Under the pieces are notes generated by a model. It worked only from the letters and a program-made list of their open reading frames with translations. It was not told where the DNA came from and made no database searches. A program made the position numbers and the translations under genes. DNA of 64,000 nucleotides from positions 1-64,000 of the forward strand of contig NZ_JAEELZ010000087.1 of NCBI RefSeq assembly GCF_016282985.1, read 5' to 3'. This DNA comes from Methanosphaera sp. Lineage in GTDB: Archaea; Methanobacteriota; Methanobacteria; Methanobacteriales; Methanobacteriaceae. This document shows, piece after piece, positions 45,492-54,171 of the stretch. The number at the start of each line of letters is the position of its first letter. The stretch's first letter is position 1.

Positions 45492-45899
45492 TTATAAGAA
45501 GTATTCTTCATAGGATTCACTAACAAGATCAATACTGTTTTCCATTAATTCTCCAGTACTATGGCTCCAACTTCTTTCATCAGGAATAGTACCATAACCA
45601 TTCACAACAAAAGTACCGTTTGGTTCATTTACCATGAAAGTAACTACTCCTCCGTTTTTATATGAGAGTTGCTTAATTGTTTCTATGATTTGATTTTCTT
45701 TTTCTGATTCAAAACGGGTATGTCTTGTAATACTGAATTGTGCACCTGGATTTCTGTTGTTTGTTGTGATGTTTCCACTGTCTGTTTGAACTGTATCCGC
45801 ATCATGACTTATTGTTATTTCTACTTCAGTATTCCAGTCAATTGTTACACCATCTATTAGAAATACTGCATCATATAATGTTTTACTATTTTGTACCAT
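45492..45899 (-). CDS. Tail tube protein
   Basis: The 135-residue protein follows the sheath gene by 11 bases. Its pattern (SKTLYDAVFLIDGVTIDWNT, EVEITISHDADTVQTDSG, QFSITRHTRFESEK, VVNGYGTIPDERSWSHSTGE) fits the XkdM/tube fold, where a beta-barrel subunit assembles as stacked hexameric rings. The size is normal for PBSX/Mu-type tubes. Position is the main support. Confidence 0.75.
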   Translation of the reverse strand: MVQNSKTLYDAVFLIDGVTIDWNTEVEITISHDADTVQTDSGNITTNNRNPGAQFSITRHTRFESEKENQIIETIKQLSYKNGGVVTFMVNEPNGTFVVNGYGTIPDERSWSHSTGELMENSIDLVSESYEEYFL

Positions 45900-45910
45900 A
45901 ATACCATCTC

Positions 45911-47251
45911 TTATTGTTCTATTTGTGCTGAAACTTCTACTGCATTACTTTCATCAATAATTTCCATGCTCACACCCAGTTTTATAACGTTGATGATTCC
46001 TCTCAAACGTACTCTGATTGGGATGTAAATTTTCCATGGTGAAAGTATTTTTTCTTTACCTATTGTTACTTCGATAATTAATCTGTTACTGAGTTTTCGT
46101 ACTTCTTCACTTTTTGCTTTTATTTGTGCTTTAAGAGCTTCAATAGGTACGTTATCATTTGTTTCTCCGATAGTGCTAATAAGATCATATTGTCGTAGGA
46201 GGTAAGCTATTGTTCTTACATGAGCTACATCATACCCACTTGGTTGTATACTATTCTTGATACAATATGTTTTATCTTTACGATTGTATGGTTTTATTAC
46301 TTGTACCCCACTATTCATTAATATTTCACCAGCATCCCCTTTACCAAAGAACATTTCCTCACCGGAAGGGATACCTGTTATTCCAGGAATAACTTTATTG
46401 GTTAAACTAGTCCCTATGGGTAATGTTGCCATAAATCCGGCTATATGTGCTGCTGCTTCCATTCTTGTTACATTTGCTCCATGTATTTCAAGTGGTTGGC
46501 AATACCATCCTGCTGTTCCAATACTTGTTTTATCTATACTGTCATAGTATTCAGTTTCTTCTTTTGCGTGTGGAACGTTGACAATTGATGTGTTAATTCC
46601 TGTAACTGTGCTGTTTCCATTAGTTCCTGGTAAATCATTTAACCAGTTAATCCAGTATACTGGTTTTTGAATACTGAATACGTTATTTTGATAATATGCT
46701 ATTAATTCATATACATCATTGATTGTTCCTGCTTTACTAAATGTTTCCCCTTTGAAACTTACTTCATCTTTCTTTGGAATTGCATTTCTTATATCACTAC
46801 TTATCATAAAAGCATCAATATCTTCATCACTTAATTTTATTAATGCTTCTTTTAAACTAGTATAACTTAATTTCGTAGCAGCTATTTCTTTAATAGCAGT
46901 ACTGTAACTACCACTATTTACAACAGTTGTACTTAGTTCTGAAGATGCTATTGAGCTGTCAGTAATATTTACACATGTAAGATTTGTGACTCCATCACAT
47001 TCTTCTGTGTCTTCATGGAAGAGATAATGTGCTGCACGTGGTCCATCAAAATTGTACCAACTATTACTTTTAAGTACAACACCATATTTATCATATACTT
47101 CTTCTATACTACCGAAACAGTAAACATCTTGATTGATACTTGGAAATGCACCGATAAGTCCCATTTTTCCTGCTTGACCTGGTGTTGCAATATCTTTTAC
47201 TGTTTCGTTTGTAATTTCTATTCTTGTATTTATATCACTATTAATTGTCAT
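45911..47251 (-). CDS. Contractile tail sheath protein
   Basis: The 446-residue protein has the sheath features: IATPGQAGKMGLIGAFP near residue 22, SIEEVYDKYG near 48, TSLTNKVIPGITGI, MNSGVQVIKPYNRKDKTYCI near 318, HVRTIAYLLRQYDLI, and a C-terminal domain IPIRVRLRGIINVIKLGVSM. The conserved nucleotide/strand-exchange regions at both ends are present. The sheath contracts to drive the tube through the cell surface, defining a myovirus-like virion. ATG follows the upstream gene with no gap. Confidence 0.88.
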   Translation of the reverse strand: MTINSDINTRIEITNETVKDIATPGQAGKMGLIGAFPSINQDVYCFGSIEEVYDKYGVVLKSNSWYNFDGPRAAHYLFHEDTEECDGVTNLTCVNITDSSIASSELSTTVVNSGSYSTAIKEIAATKLSYTSLKEALIKLSDEDIDAFMISSDIRNAIPKKDEVSFKGETFSKAGTINDVYELIAYYQNNVFSIQKPVYWINWLNDLPGTNGNSTVTGINTSIVNVPHAKEETEYYDSIDKTSIGTAGWYCQPLEIHGANVTRMEAAAHIAGFMATLPIGTSLTNKVIPGITGIPSGEEMFFGKGDAGEILMNSGVQVIKPYNRKDKTYCIKNSIQPSGYDVAHVRTIAYLLRQYDLISTIGETNDNVPIEALKAQIKAKSEEVRKLSNRLIIEVTIGKEKILSPWKIYIPIRVRLRGIINVIKLGVSMEIIDESNAVEVSAQIEQ

Positions 47252-47839
47252 TTATACGAAACGGCTCCTTTTTTTAGTTTGTTTTTTGTTTATTTCAAAT
47301 TTTATTGGAGGATAATGTTTATCCAATTCATGTGTTCTTTCTACACTACTTTCAACTTCGAAAAATACTTCATAATCATCATATCCATAATCAAGTAATG
47401 ATTCTTCAAATTCTATACTTGTAAAGTCAATGGCCAGTTCAAAGATTCTTCCTTCTTCATCAAAGAGGGGAGTTCTTTGACTGGTTTTTGTATATGCCCA
47501 AAAAGGTTCTTTTTTCATATAATTCTTGATGCGTAGATATGTACTTCGTAGTTTTTCTATTGCATCAAATACACTGATGTTACTTGTATGAAGGATTACT
47601 TGAGTATGTGTTTCGAACCATTCACTTTCTTGGGCTTTTTTCAATAAAGAATCTTGTCCTCTTATAACATAAATGGTATTTGTTTCTTCAGATTCATCAT
47701 CTTCTTTTTGAAAACCGAGAATTAATCTGAATTCAGTTAATAAGGGGTCACCTTCTTTTTGTTTATCCCGTATCATTTTGAAGATTTCTATATCAGTTCT
47801 CCAGTTTTCTACTCCTTCTAGTTCAGGTTTCCTTTTCAT
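47252..47839 (-). CDS. Tail terminator/completion-like protein
   Basis: The 195-residue protein (MKRKPELEGVENWRTDIEIF) has alternating helix and strand regions and a basic C-terminus (KKQTKKRSRFV). No named family is clear from the sequence. It lies between the HK97 gp10-like and sheath genes, the place of the tail terminator or head-tail joining protein in many tailed viruses. It overlaps the upstream gene by four bases. Confidence 0.5.
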   Translation of the reverse strand: MKRKPELEGVENWRTDIEIFKMIRDKQKEGDPLLTEFRLILGFQKEDDESEETNTIYVIRGQDSLLKKAQESEWFETHTQVILHTSNISVFDAIEKLRSTYLRIKNYMKKEPFWAYTKTSQRTPLFDEEGRIFELAIDFTSIEFEESLLDYGYDDYEVFFEVESSVERTHELDKHYPPIKFEINKKQTKKRSRFV

Positions 47840-48357
47840 CCATATCCCTCACTGAATGCTTCCATAACAATAGTCATTACATCATCAATTTCATTTTCCA
47901 ATAAAACACTACTTTCTTTCAGATAGTATCTTGGCTTGGCAGGTCCTACATACTTTGTACGTATCCAACCCACTCCCGGAATTTTGAAAGTAAGATAAGG
48001 TTTATTTTTTGGTGTTACAGGTCCTCTACCTTCTTCAACATATTGAGCATAAAAAAGAGTGGTTCCAATACTTGCCCGGTATTTAGATTTTCGGTTTATC
48101 TTAATACTGTCATGTAATGTTCCTGTGATGATACTTCCTTTTTCTGCTAGTTTAACTCTTTGTTTTAACCAGCTGAAAGTAGCTAGTGTTGGAATAATTA
48201 ATTCCAACTCGTTTTTTAATTGTTTTTTTCCTGCTCTGAATTGTTTACGAATTGTGGTGGTTAATTCTTTGAAAATTGGAGTTTTAGGTATTTTTAAGTC
48301 TTTAAACCCTTTCAAATCTGCTTTGACTATAATGTCATGGGAATATTTGCCTGGCAT
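47836..48357 (-). CDS. HK97 gp10-like head-tail/tail completion protein
   Basis: The 173-residue protein has the gp10 pattern: a basic helix FRAGKKQLKNELELIIPTLA, then GTLHDSIKINRKSKYRASIG, TTLFYAQYVEEGRGPVTPKN and KPYLTFK. The 'L..SI.......V.....YA.yvE.G.' motif is characteristic of this family, which closes the tail tube and joins it to the head. Gene order agrees. Confidence 0.75.
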   Translation of the reverse strand: MPGKYSHDIIVKADLKGFKDLKIPKTPIFKELTTTIRKQFRAGKKQLKNELELIIPTLATFSWLKQRVKLAEKGSIITGTLHDSIKINRKSKYRASIGTTLFYAQYVEEGRGPVTPKNKPYLTFKIPGVGWIRTKYVGPAKPRYYLKESSVLLENEIDDVMTIVMEAFSEGYG

Positions 48358-48363
48358 CTTATT

Positions 48364-48834
48364 CTACTCCAAACTATAAATTGTAAATAATAGATTATTT
48401 TCATATTCTACTGGATAATGTTTTATATGATTTCCCAATACATGGAATTGATAATTGTAGTAAGGTTTAATCATTTTCTGTGCATCTGTTATAAGTTTGG
48501 AGTCTCTTGTTTTGAATTTGTATTTTTCTTCAAGAACTCCTGCAGTCCACATGCACAATGCATTGTAGCAAATATTAGTGTTTGGAACTTGTTTTCTGTT
48601 GAGATATGTTGCAGCTTTTATTTTAGTGATGTGGAATGTTTTTAATATTTCATCTTTACTTATGTGTTTACGAATGTTAAGATCTTCATAATATTCCTGT
48701 TCAGGTTTGTCTTCTTCTTGGAATATTTTGAAGTCGTTCTCTTCCATAAATGCATTGACTTTATTTCTATTTTTTTTAGGTCTGATTGTCCATTCTGGGA
48801 GATATAATAACACATCATCCACGATTGTATTCAA
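48364..48834 (-). CDS. Head-tail connector-like protein
   Basis: The 156-residue protein has a helical middle with CYNALCMWTAGVLEEKYKFK and TDAQKMIKPYYNYQFHVLGN, which fits the four-helix gp6/Gp15-type connector by layout only. It lies in the right place, after the capsid block and before the gp10-like gene. Confidence 0.5.
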   Translation of the reverse strand: MNTIVDDVLLYLPEWTIRPKKNRNKVNAFMEENDFKIFQEEDKPEQEYYEDLNIRKHISKDEILKTFHITKIKAATYLNRKQVPNTNICYNALCMWTAGVLEEKYKFKTRDSKLITDAQKMIKPYYNYQFHVLGNHIKHYPVEYENNLLFTIYSLE

Positions 48835-48837
48835 TAT

Positions 48838-49353
48838 TTATTCCTCCACTAAGATTGGTTGTAGCTTGCAACGTATTTTTCGGGTAAATTTGTTGTTACT
48901 GTTGACTAATATGTCTTTATTGAATGTATGGTAACCTGTTTTGGTTATGATGATTTCATAGTTTCCGAAAGGTACTTCTTTGAATATTATTTCCCCTTTT
49001 TTGTTTGTTTTCTTTGTTTCACCATCATCACTGTCAAGTGATACGAGTGATACTTCAGCATTAGAAACCCTTGTTTGGATAATTAGTGTTCTTGTATCTT
49101 TTTCTATAATTTTATCCTTTTTTATTGGATCTAATCTTATGTTGTGATGGTGATTGTTTTTCTTATTTTTATGTATCTTTAAAGGTTGTGGTAACAAGTA
49201 TTCCTGGTACCCTTCTTTTGTTACTAATACTGTGTAAGTATCAGGGGGTACATCTTTGAATTGTACTTCCCCTTTACTGTTGGTTTCTTTTACTATGCTA
49301 TGATTTTTTCCTTCAAGGGTTACTGTAGCATTAGCTAGTAATTTTTGTTCCAT
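48838..49353 (-). CDS. Tandem carboxypeptidase-regulatory/PEGA-like domains, head decoration candidate
   Basis: The 171-residue protein has two copies of a small beta-sandwich. The first is at about 5-60 (NATVTLEGKNHSIVKETNSK, GEVQFKDVPPDTYTVLVTKE GYQ); the second is at about 90-155 (AEVSLVSLDSDDGETKKTNK, GEIIFKEVPFGNYEIIITKT GYH). The G-E-(V/I)-x-F-K-(D/E)-V-P...Y repeat is obvious by eye. A basic linker joins them. The gene directly follows the major capsid gene, where decoration proteins are common; surface binding is inferred. Confidence 0.62.
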   Translation of the reverse strand: MEQKLLANATVTLEGKNHSIVKETNSKGEVQFKDVPPDTYTVLVTKEGYQEYLLPQPLKIHKNKKNNHHHNIRLDPIKKDKIIEKDTRTLIIQTRVSNAEVSLVSLDSDDGETKKTNKKGEIIFKEVPFGNYEIIITKTGYHTFNKDILVNSNNKFTRKIRCKLQPILVEE

Positions 49354-49382
49354 AATCCTAGCCTCCCACGATTATGGTAATA

Positions 49383-50630
49383 TCAGGGAGAATCATCACC
49401 ATCTTGTTGTGCTATCATGGTTGGAAGATTTATTACTTCTGCTGCAAGTACATCCTGTTCACGTTCGAGGAGGGTACCTAATTCTACGAAGGTAGATACT
49501 TTGTACATGAATGTGTCAAAGTCATAGTTAATTTCTGTGGTGAAGTCTTCACGGAATCCATTGGTTACTCCAGATTTGAAATTACCTAGTAAAATATGTT
49601 GTTTGTAATTGTTTCTTGGTAATGCTAATTCCATACATGGTGTGATTGGTGTACCGTTTACTCTGAGTACTCCTCCATCTAATATTATTTGGTCTCCACG
49701 TGCAGTTTCACGTCTTCCCGCAAGTTTTCTTAGTTGACCATATCCTTCAGGTGATACAAGGAATTCTTGTCCTGTATTTCCTAGTTGGGTGTAATATTGT
49801 GTTTCCATGTCTATTAATTGTTCGATGATGTTTCCATTTTCTTCTTTATCCATTTTTGAGAAATCAATTGGAATTTTGTCTGTTCCTGTTCCATAGATTC
49901 CACAGTAGTATCCTTGGCCATATGTTGATGATTTGTTGTCTTCAATGTTTTCTTTCATGAATTCATACTGGTCATCTAATTGTTTGAAAAGTCCATCGTT
50001 GGCGTGTAATCCATCTGTGTTTGTTGCAGTTTCATCTCTTATACTATAAAGTTCTAACATTCCCATGTTCCAGTCTCTTTTTTGGCTGACTGCATTAATG
50101 TATTCTTGGATGAATCTTTGTCCGGTAAGGTGGTTTTTAAGGTCTTCACGCGTAAAGTCTGCTGTTTCCACGTATGGTTCACTTACAAGTACTTTGTCTT
50201 TGTGGATGTGTTTGTCTCGTGTGATATCATCACGTACTCTTTGTTTACCATTTTGTACACTGGTTAAACTTTCCATGTTTTCATCTACATCATAGTATGC
50301 TCTTTTTGTTCTTTTTGCTACTATTCTTTCGTAGTTACATTTTTGGTGGAATACGCTGTTGTATGTTCTTTCTGCTAGGAATGTTGTTGCTTCTACTGCT
50401 GGTAGCATTCCTGGTTTTACTATGCTTCCATTGTCAGTGTGGTAGAATGGGTCTCCTACATTGGATATGAATTCTAGTTTTCTGTTTTCTGCTTTAGCTG
50501 TGTGTATTGCGTTGAGCATTTTGTCTTGTGGTAACCACCTGATGGTTGCATGTCTTTCTTTTTGTAGTTCATCATATGTTGGAATTACTCCTGGCATGTA
50601 TGCACTGTCTGGTAATATATATTGTGACAT
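49383..50630 (-). CDS. Major capsid protein, HK97 fold
   Basis: The 415-residue protein follows the protease/scaffold gene. An N-terminal region RHATIRWLPQDKMLNAIHTA precedes FISNVGDPFYHTDNGSIVKP and the VEATTFLAERTYNSVFHQKC segment. The C-terminal part includes FLVSPEGYGQLRKLAGRRET, ILDGGVLRVNGTPITPCMEL and HILLGNFKSGVTNGFREDFT, the P-domain and A-domain pattern of the HK97 fold. Position and length agree. The scaffold is likely supplied by the upstream gene. Confidence 0.82.
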   Translation of the reverse strand: MSQYILPDSAYMPGVIPTYDELQKERHATIRWLPQDKMLNAIHTAKAENRKLEFISNVGDPFYHTDNGSIVKPGMLPAVEATTFLAERTYNSVFHQKCNYERIVAKRTKRAYYDVDENMESLTSVQNGKQRVRDDITRDKHIHKDKVLVSEPYVETADFTREDLKNHLTGQRFIQEYINAVSQKRDWNMGMLELYSIRDETATNTDGLHANDGLFKQLDDQYEFMKENIEDNKSSTYGQGYYCGIYGTGTDKIPIDFSKMDKEENGNIIEQLIDMETQYYTQLGNTGQEFLVSPEGYGQLRKLAGRRETARGDQIILDGGVLRVNGTPITPCMELALPRNNYKQHILLGNFKSGVTNGFREDFTTEINYDFDTFMYKVSTFVELGTLLEREQDVLAAEVINLPTMIAQQDGDDSP

Positions 50631-50646
50631 TAGTTTTGTCCTCCTA

Positions 50647-51795
50647 TTATCTGTTTTTGATTAGGTTTTCATAGCTTCTGTTTGCTATGAATTTCATTGC
50701 TTCTTCTTCATATTGGTCTTGATAATTGTTGTTTAGTCTTAGTGGTTTGCTTGTTTTTGCTGTGTGTTGTGGATTACCTTCTGGTGGTTCTGGATCATCA
50801 GGGTCTTGAGGGGCTTCAGGATCTTTTGGGTCTTGAGGATCTTGTGGAGGTTGTGGATCTTTAGGTGGTTCAAAATGTTGGCCTTTTTGTGTTGGGTCGG
50901 GATCTCCTTCTCCATCTTGTCCATTTGGTTTCTTTTGTGGTTTTTGCATTTGCATTTCACTAATATCTAATTGTAATTTTTCAACATCCCCCCCTAATTT
51001 TGCAATTGCTTCATTGCTTTTTGTTTGTGATTCTAATAATTTTTCAAGCAATTCATTCTGTCTTGGTATGCTCTTGTTTGCTTCTATCATGCTTTGCATG
51101 AATTCATCTGCATTTGCACCAGTACCAAATATGTCGTTTGCTTGTGGTACTGGTGCTGTTGCTGTATTTTTTGCTGTGAATAATTTTCTCCAGAAGCTTA
51201 CTTCTGATTCATTATTTTGATGTTGATCTGTCATGTTATCATTTTTCCTATTTTTTCGTGTTTGTGTCTTAGCTGTATATTCATTATAATTCATTACTTC
51301 CATGGGTAATTGGTTTGCAGGGTGGTCCGTGAAGCTGATACTGCTTGGTTGCATGGATTCCTTGTTTTTGATATTATTATAAGGTATTCTTCCACTTGTT
51401 GTATCATACAACACAACATTTTCGCCAAGTTCAGTTCTTAAACTCACTCCGCTTATTTCATTGTTAATTAGTTGTTCTTGTAATGTTTTATTGGTTATGG
51501 CAAGAACTTGTAGCCAACTACCAGCAGGTATTAATGTATCGTTTATGTATTCATCACTTTGATTGATGTATCGTTCGTGTTCTCTGACACCGTCTAGGTA
51601 TTTGTTTCCGTGTTCGATGTCGTAGTTGATGTTTTTTGTGTTTGTGAATATTTTTTTGATGTCCTCTCTGAGTAGTAGGTCATCTTCTGTATCTTTTAGA
51701 GAATTAGCTAGGACACAACATTTTACGTATATTGTGTCTTCTTCTGTCATTTGGTGGTCACATATTATTTTTATTTTTTTAGGTTTCCTCAACAC
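50647..51795 (-). CDS. Prohead protease (XkdF-like) with scaffold-type C-terminus
   Basis: Residues about 8-170 have the XkdF-like protease pattern, with candidate catalytic H62 (NYDIEHGNKYLDG) and S118 (EISGVSLRTE), and AGSWLQVLAI between. Residues about 210-285 are a helical coiled region and about 295-345 a Pro/Asp/Gln-rich linker (PPQDPQDPKDPEAPQDPDDP), suggesting that the C-terminus is a scaffold that is cut off. The open frame starts at GTG 51795 with no good ribosome binding site; the true start is uncertain. Confidence 0.72.
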   Translation of the reverse strand: MLRKPKKIKIICDHQMTEEDTIYVKCCVLANSLKDTEDDLLLREDIKKIFTNTKNINYDIEHGNKYLDGVREHERYINQSDEYINDTLIPAGSWLQVLAITNKTLQEQLINNEISGVSLRTELGENVVLYDTTSGRIPYNNIKNKESMQPSSISFTDHPANQLPMEVMNYNEYTAKTQTRKNRKNDNMTDQHQNNESEVSFWRKLFTAKNTATAPVPQANDIFGTGANADEFMQSMIEANKSIPRQNELLEKLLESQTKSNEAIAKLGGDVEKLQLDISEMQMQKPQKKPNGQDGEGDPDPTQKGQHFEPPKDPQPPQDPQDPKDPEAPQDPDDPEPPEGNPQHTAKTSKPLRLNNNYQDQYEEEAMKFIANRSYENLIKNR

Positions 51796-51822
51796 ATTTT
51801 TCTGTGTATCATTGGTGTAATT

Positions 51823-51953
51823 TTATTGTGGCATTTCCCATCCTTTTTCATCCAGCATAGTTGTGAATTCTGTTTCTAATTCTGGGAAATAATTGCATAT
51901 TTAATGTCTGTGGTGATTGAAATGTTTATATTATGTCCTATCCATCCAGCCAT
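51823..51953 (-). pseudogene. Possible small gene broken by a frameshift
   Basis: A 25-codon frame from ATG 51953 (MAGWIGHNINISITTDIKYA) stops at 51876. The neighbouring frame reads NYFPELETEFTTMLDEKGWE and ends at 51823. The two together would form one plausible small protein of about 44 residues. This could be a decayed gene, a shift-dependent gene, or chance. It lies in the 174-base gap before the protease gene. Confidence 0.3.
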
Positions 51954-51969
51954 GCAATCACTACTCTTT

Positions 51970-52170
51970 TTACTTCGTAATGTGTCCAAGAATTGCAGAA
52001 ATAACTAAGTAAAATAAAATTACGAATGCCCACCATACTATTCCAGTAAATCCAAGTAGGTTTGCGAATGCTGTTCCTACTATTATGGTTATTATGAATG
52101 GTATTAAAAATATGAAACATATTAATGCACATATTCCTGCAAAACCTAATCCTATAAGAAAATCAAACAT
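51970..52170 (-). CDS. Small two-helix membrane protein (possible holin)
   Basis: The 66-residue protein (MFDFLIGLGFAGICALICFI) has two hydrophobic segments, about 5-36 and 40-62, joined by a short turn (LLGFTG), and ends HITK. Such a small two-span protein could act as holin or antiholin, but its place within the head genes is unusual and no family is recognised. Confidence 0.55.
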   Translation of the reverse strand: MFDFLIGLGFAGICALICFIFLIPFIITIIVGTAFANLLGFTGIVWWAFVILFYLVISAILGHITK

Positions 52171-52175
52171 TTTTG

Positions 52176-52805
52176 TTACTCCTCACTATATGCCGTTTCA
52201 AATTCACCAAGCCAATAATTAATATCATACTCAGAATTCGCTAAAACTGTATCAGTTTCGATATGAATACCACTCAAAGTATACATAAAATAACTGAAAT
52301 ACCATGTACCTATAAATACGTATGGTTGTTCATTAGAAACAGGCACTCTTGATATTGGTTCATCTAAATTGTCTGTAAACTCAAGAGTTTCATCATCCAT
52401 AATTATTTCTGCTGTATAATCTCTTAATATAATTTCAAAATGATGAGTTTCATCATAACCTATATTTAAATCTATATATGAACCTCCGTCGTTTCCAATA
52501 ACCATTATTCTCATTCTAATATCGTTTTGATTTACATAATAAAATGTTAATTCAATGATAGGTGTATCGAATCCAATTAAACAGACTAAATTTACAGCAC
52601 CATTCGTCCTAATATCTTGATAATTTGGCATCGCATACACGAGTTCCTCAAATGAAGGTATAATTAAATCAAAAGACACAGAAGAATCAACAAGAGAAAT
52701 AGGATGTGGTAATACAGAATGTAAAGGTATATTGAATGGATTTACAAATATAAATCCATTGTTTCCATCCCATCGAATTTCTCTAAAATCATAGTTGAAA
52801 GCCAT
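52176..52805 (-). CDS. Virion protein with lectin-like sandwich, unknown
   Basis: The 209-residue protein is beta-rich (DDETLEFTDNLDEPISRVP, VFIGTWYFSYFMYTLSGIHI) and resembles a single LamG/concanavalin-type domain, similar in style to the surface protein at 26531-27721. It starts directly after the stop of the preceding Ig-type gene (ATG at 52805). It is in the head gene block, so it may be a capsid or vertex surface protein. Confidence 0.5.
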   Translation of the reverse strand: MAFNYDFREIRWDGNNGFIFVNPFNIPLHSVLPHPISLVDSSVSFDLIIPSFEELVYAMPNYQDIRTNGAVNLVCLIGFDTPIIELTFYYVNQNDIRMRIMVIGNDGGSYIDLNIGYDETHHFEIILRDYTAEIIMDDETLEFTDNLDEPISRVPVSNEQPYVFIGTWYFSYFMYTLSGIHIETDTVLANSEYDINYWLGEFETAYSEE

Positions 52806-54122
52806 TTATTCCACACTCCATGTATCATACTCATTATATTGAGGTTGTTCATAATAACCTGTATTTATCCAATCTTCTGGTTCTGTTGAGTCATAAATAT
52901 ACTTTCTGTGTACTCTAATGTAATCGGATTCTGGGTTTTCTCTTGAATCTTCATAAATTCCTTCTTCAGTAGCATCAACCCATACAGGATATATATAAAT
53001 TTCTGAAACATCTGGATAATTCTCATAAATGTCATATATCGGAAAATATATACCTCCCAAACTAGTGGTAATTCCTGTCTGTTGGGAATAACCTTCTTCT
53101 GGAATAGAATAATACCACTCTAACTCTCCAGATTGTACTTCGTCACCATTTTCATCATATACTGTAACATATATGTAAAGGTCACCATCTTCTTCGTTCC
53201 ACCGAGCAACTGGTCTTTCTTCACTATTAGAATCATAGGTTACACCATTTACCATCTCATAAGCAATATCGCTTATTTGAATTATTGATGGATTCACTAT
53301 TATTGGTATTTCGAGCAAAGCACTTTCAAGAATATTATTTCCTTCATAATTTAAGGTAATAACTTGTTCATTTGCCAATTCAGAAGGAATTTCATATCCA
53401 AAAAGAAAAGAACCATTTGTGTTTGTACTAATAGTGTCAATTAAACTTCCATTATAATCATACACGTTAAAAGATAATGCTCCTACAGAACCATGTAATC
53501 CGTTATCATTTGCATAAGTCAAATACCCATGTATTTCGATGATTTCATCTATTTTTCCTACAATCATTCCTTCATCATTAGTAACATCATCGTTTGTGTT
53601 TGTAATTTCTTGTATGTCAAAAATCATTTCTAATTTGGTTACTGTGACATTTAGATGATTACTGGTTGATGTGTTGTATTCAATTCCACTATCTTCATAA
53701 ATTACATATAAATCATGAGTTCCTGCAACATTAGAAGTATAACTTATAGATGTGGTTGTGTTTGTAACAGGTATGGTTTGAACTAATGAATTTCCATCAT
53801 ACAATTTTAAACTTCCTCTTGACAAAGAAGTATTTCCATCATTTTCCTTAACTATTGCAGTAATAGTTAAACTTTCACCTACTGGTATTTGTGAATTTCC
53901 ACTTAACGTAGTTGTTGTATTGCATTTTAGCATTTCAAGAGTACCAATTCCTTCTGCATAACTGTAATGGTTATTTTCTTGGTATGCTCCGTTTATTTGG
54001 TATGTATTTCCTGGAATTAAGTTTGAACGAGAGTATCCTTGAGAATAGTTCAATGTACTTGTACTTGATTTTCCATTAGAAACTGTAGATGTTGCAGTTG
54101 CTATGATAGGTTTTCCAGCCAA
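52806..54122 (-). CDS. Ig-like surface protein beginning with a half Ig domain
   Basis: The start is placed at TTG 54122, preceded by a near-perfect GGAGGTGA; an in-frame ATG at 54137 lies just upstream of that GGAGGTGA with no site of its own. The product begins MAGKPIIATATSTVSNGKSS, which matches the second half of an Ig repeat, and follows with TYQINGAYQENNHYSYAEGI. Two to three more Ig-like segments and a Tyr/Glu-rich acidic C-terminus follow. The first half of the N-terminal repeat appears to be the end of the preceding gene product. Confidence 0.6.
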   Translation of the reverse strand: MAGKPIIATATSTVSNGKSSTSTLNYSQGYSRSNLIPGNTYQINGAYQENNHYSYAEGIGTLEMLKCNTTTTLSGNSQIPVGESLTITAIVKENDGNTSLSRGSLKLYDGNSLVQTIPVTNTTTSISYTSNVAGTHDLYVIYEDSGIEYNTSTSNHLNVTVTKLEMIFDIQEITNTNDDVTNDEGMIVGKIDEIIEIHGYLTYANDNGLHGSVGALSFNVYDYNGSLIDTISTNTNGSFLFGYEIPSELANEQVITLNYEGNNILESALLEIPIIVNPSIIQISDIAYEMVNGVTYDSNSEERPVARWNEEDGDLYIYVTVYDENGDEVQSGELEWYYSIPEEGYSQQTGITTSLGGIYFPIYDIYENYPDVSEIYIYPVWVDATEEGIYEDSRENPESDYIRVHRKYIYDSTEPEDWINTGYYEQPQYNEYDTWSVE

Positions 54123-54150
54123 TGGTTTCACCTCCATTAGAAGTGATTAA

Positions 54151-54171
54151 GAATAGGATTTAATCCTATTC
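54151..54171. repeat. Perfect 10-bp palindrome at the junction of two Ig genes
   Basis: GAATAGGATT and AATCCTATTC are perfect inverted repeats around a single T. The palindrome overlaps the last codons and stop of the Ig gene at 54166-55326 and lies about 30 bases before the GGAGGTGA start of the next gene. It could be a hairpin that couples or limits translation, or a recombination hot spot. Confidence 0.6.

Noticed and set aside
51938-52132. 64-codon frame overlapping the two-span membrane gene
   Set aside because: The alternative frame at 51970-52170 encodes a coherent two-helix membrane protein and fits the spacing better.
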